From Rhea pennata (taxonomy: Eukaryota > Chordata > Aves > Rheiformes > Rheidae): a stretch of 64,000 bases of DNA. The DNA lies in the NCBI RefSeq assembly GCF_028389875.1, contig NC_084665.1, positions 102,095,435 through 102,159,434 of the forward strand. The letters are read 5' to 3'. Numbering within the stretch: the stretch's first letter is position 1; each line of letters starts with the position of its first letter. This document shows positions 62,026-64,000 of this stretch, one piece after another. A program made the position numbers and the translations under genes. The notes beneath the pieces are model-generated. The model saw only the letters and a list, made by a program, of their open reading frames with translations, had not been told where the DNA came from and searched no databases.

Positions 62026-62105
62026 GATAGATAGCATATGGTAGCACTGAAAACCATAGCATATGGCTATGCTATGGTTTTCAGTGCTACCATATGCTAT
62101 CTATC
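62026..62105. repeat. Perfect 36-bp inverted repeat with 8-bp spacer
   Basis: The left arm 62026-62061 (beginning gatagatagcatatggtag) and the right arm 62070-62105 (ending ctaccatatgctatctatc) are exact reverse complements. The spacer is tatggcta. The whole 80-bp unit would fold as a single unbroken hairpin. Confidence 0.97.
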
Positions 62106-62964
62106 TGTCCACAATATTAATACAGCAGTTTTTACATTCTAGAGACTTCATTTGCTGGCTCCAGATAAGGTGATGAACATCTGACTTTTTGGGGAGTAAA
62201 AGCAGATAAGCAGAAACTCTTTTAAAGAATGTTGTTGTTCAAAAAAGGAGATGACAAAAAAGTTGTTTGGAGATCACAACAAACAAGGATAAGAAAATTA
62301 TATGTAGCAACAAGAAACTGGCAAATGATGAGCTGAAGCAGAATGAGGAAAAAAAAAAGATGAAGCGACATCCAATGCTCTTCTGACTGACATTACTGTG
62401 GTGGACTACTTTCCTAATAAATCATGAGAAATATATATATATATATTTAATCCCAAGAACTGGATGCCACAGATAATGAAAAAACAGAAAGTGCAAAGTA
62501 CCATCTTTGAAAAAAAACAAGAGAGAAAGTCTACTATATCATAGCAATACAAACATTAATTCCTTCTCCTCTCACCTAATTTAAGGAACATCTGAATGAC
62601 ACAGCAGACAGTGCTACTTCTTCACATATATTTTAAGAATAGGCCTCCCCTAACATGATGCTATTTTTGATTATTTTTTCAAGAAGAAAGAGAGTCTGTT
62701 ACAAATTACAAGACATGTCAACTTTATAAAAAGTCCTCTCAGACTTAAAGAAAATTAGAGACATGCACCTTGAGCATTTCAAATATTCTTCAGACGGTAA
62801 TAGATTCCCTAGTATATTGCAAAAAAACACTAAGAACATGCAGTGCTTTGCAGCAGCCTATTGCACCTTTAAATACCTACAATATAGGTATTTCTTACAC
62901 TGCACGGATGCTTCATAGGAGTGTTAGCTTAATTCTATTAGTATAAGCTAAACTACAGTTTCCT

Positions 62965-63004
62965 CTGGTGTGACACTTTCTCCACTGGTGTGACACTTTC
63001 TCCA
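62965..63004. repeat. Two tandem copies of a 20-bp unit
   Basis: The unit ctggtgtgacactttctcca occurs twice in direct succession with no mismatch. Confidence 0.95.
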
Positions 63005-64000
63005 CTGAAACAGTAAAACCTAGACTCATGGATACTCAGCTAGACCAGACAACATATTTTAAAATAGTTTATAATAAATAATCCTAGACTGTACAAGATA
63101 ATTCATCCTAGTGATAGAAGTTCCTATACAGTTTTCTGGTAACAACATCTTTCCTTATTCAGCAACCATGGTGCACACTTTAGAGACGAGTTCAGCTGCA
63201 TTCCTGCTCAGAGAAAGAACAGACTTTGCCCCTCTATCACATCCATTAGAAGAGCTCTTTCAATCCTGTAGACTACACCTGCCTAGCAATTGATTATTAG
63301 TATTAAGACCAAAACTCATCTTATCATGACCTTCTGTTAAAGTCACCTTGACATAAAAATCCCTTCAGCTCAATTTCAAAAGCCATTACTGGTTACAGAT
63401 ATTACATTAAGGCTTGAGCAGCTACAGATTACCTTGCTGTATCACATGCCCTCAGCTTTTATGGCACCTTTTAAAGGTACATGCTTCTCCCAAAGCAAAA
63501 TTACTCTTCATTATTAGAAAAACTGCTGTCCGTGCTTTTAGGTTCTCACAAAGAGCTCTAGAAAAAAAGCTACACATCCAATATGACCTAAGGCAACCTA
63601 CCTCAAAAGATGGCTTTTTTTATTTTTTGTTTGGACTAGCACTTGCTGATAGTAAGTATAGAATACTTCTCTTGCAGACAGGGAGCAAAGTGACAAAGCC
63701 TGACATGGGGATCATTTCACTTAAAATATATTGTTATATTTGAAGAATAATCTGCTACATGGCCCTGGAATCCAAACAGACTCGCTCCTTTCCCTGAATC
63801 ATGAGCTGGTATTTGAGGAGTGACCAACTACCATACTAGGTTTCTGTCTGCTGTGAACATGAAAAAGGATGCCATACCTCCTTGCTCTTGCACAGCAGAG
63901 CATCCATGAGGGACATACAGTTTCCTTTTTGAATAAGACAGATCCAGGGTTGGACAAACATACTTCCTCTTGTCTCCGAAAGCCAGACAAACTTAGCTCC

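Larger units (their letters stand above)
60097..64000 (-). other. ZNF451 5' intron running off the window
   Basis: No further ZNF451 exon was recognised, although the mammalian gene has ~105 more N-terminal residues. The interval holds two 18-base poly(A) runs (60142-60159 and 60214-60231), the perfect hairpin at 62026-62105, an (AT)n tract near 62430-62447 and a 20-bp tandem repeat at 62965-63004. A very short, poorly conserved exon could have been missed. Confidence 0.65.

Overview
The window is vertebrate nuclear DNA and most likely avian. The coding exons are short, bounded by GT-AG introns, and match three tetrapod genes. There is a clear CR1 retrotransposon 3' end at about 47.73-47.94 kb, which is the dominant avian LINE. 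Interspersed repeats are sparse and introns are compact. The species cannot be named from sequence alone. CR1 also occurs in turtles and crocodilians, so 'bird' is an inference and 'sauropsid' is the safer call.

Layout. Positions 1-11455 (+ strand) hold RAB23, a Rab-family GTPase that acts as a negative regulator of Hedgehog signalling. All six coding exons are present and give a complete 237-residue protein. Its 3' UTR and an AT-rich gap run to about 18.8 kb. Positions 18.86-28.16 kb (- strand) hold BAG2, an HSP70/CHIP co-chaperone. It has three coding exons (217 residues) and starts in a strong CpG island at 27.5-28.9 kb. Positions 28.2-35.6 kb are intergenic and contain a (TA)n tract and a recent 190-bp tandem duplication. 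Positions 35.59 kb to the right edge (- strand) hold ZNF451, a SUMO ligase and zinc-finger protein (ZATT). Eleven coding exons give 973 C-terminal residues. The roughly 100 N-terminal residues that carry the SUMO-interacting motifs in mammals are not visible and lie beyond 64 kb, or in a part I could not recognise.

Gene order and relative orientation (RAB23 facing BAG2, with BAG2 and ZNF451 in tandem) match human 6p12.1 as I remember it, so this is a conserved amniote synteny block. The three genes do not form an operon or pathway; they are neighbours by descent.

No previously undescribed multi-gene system was found. The points most worth checking are: a GC-AG intron forced by the ZNF451 reading frame; a second ubiquitin-interacting-motif-like helix at the ZNF451 C-terminus; retained acidic positions in the ZNF451 PIN-like domain; a CSIL instead of CSIP prenylation tail on RAB23; an overlapping upstream ORF and an N-terminal insertion in BAG2; an 80-bp hairpin with perfect 36-bp arms at 62.03-62.11 kb; and a palindromic MITE-like element at the RAB23 3' end.
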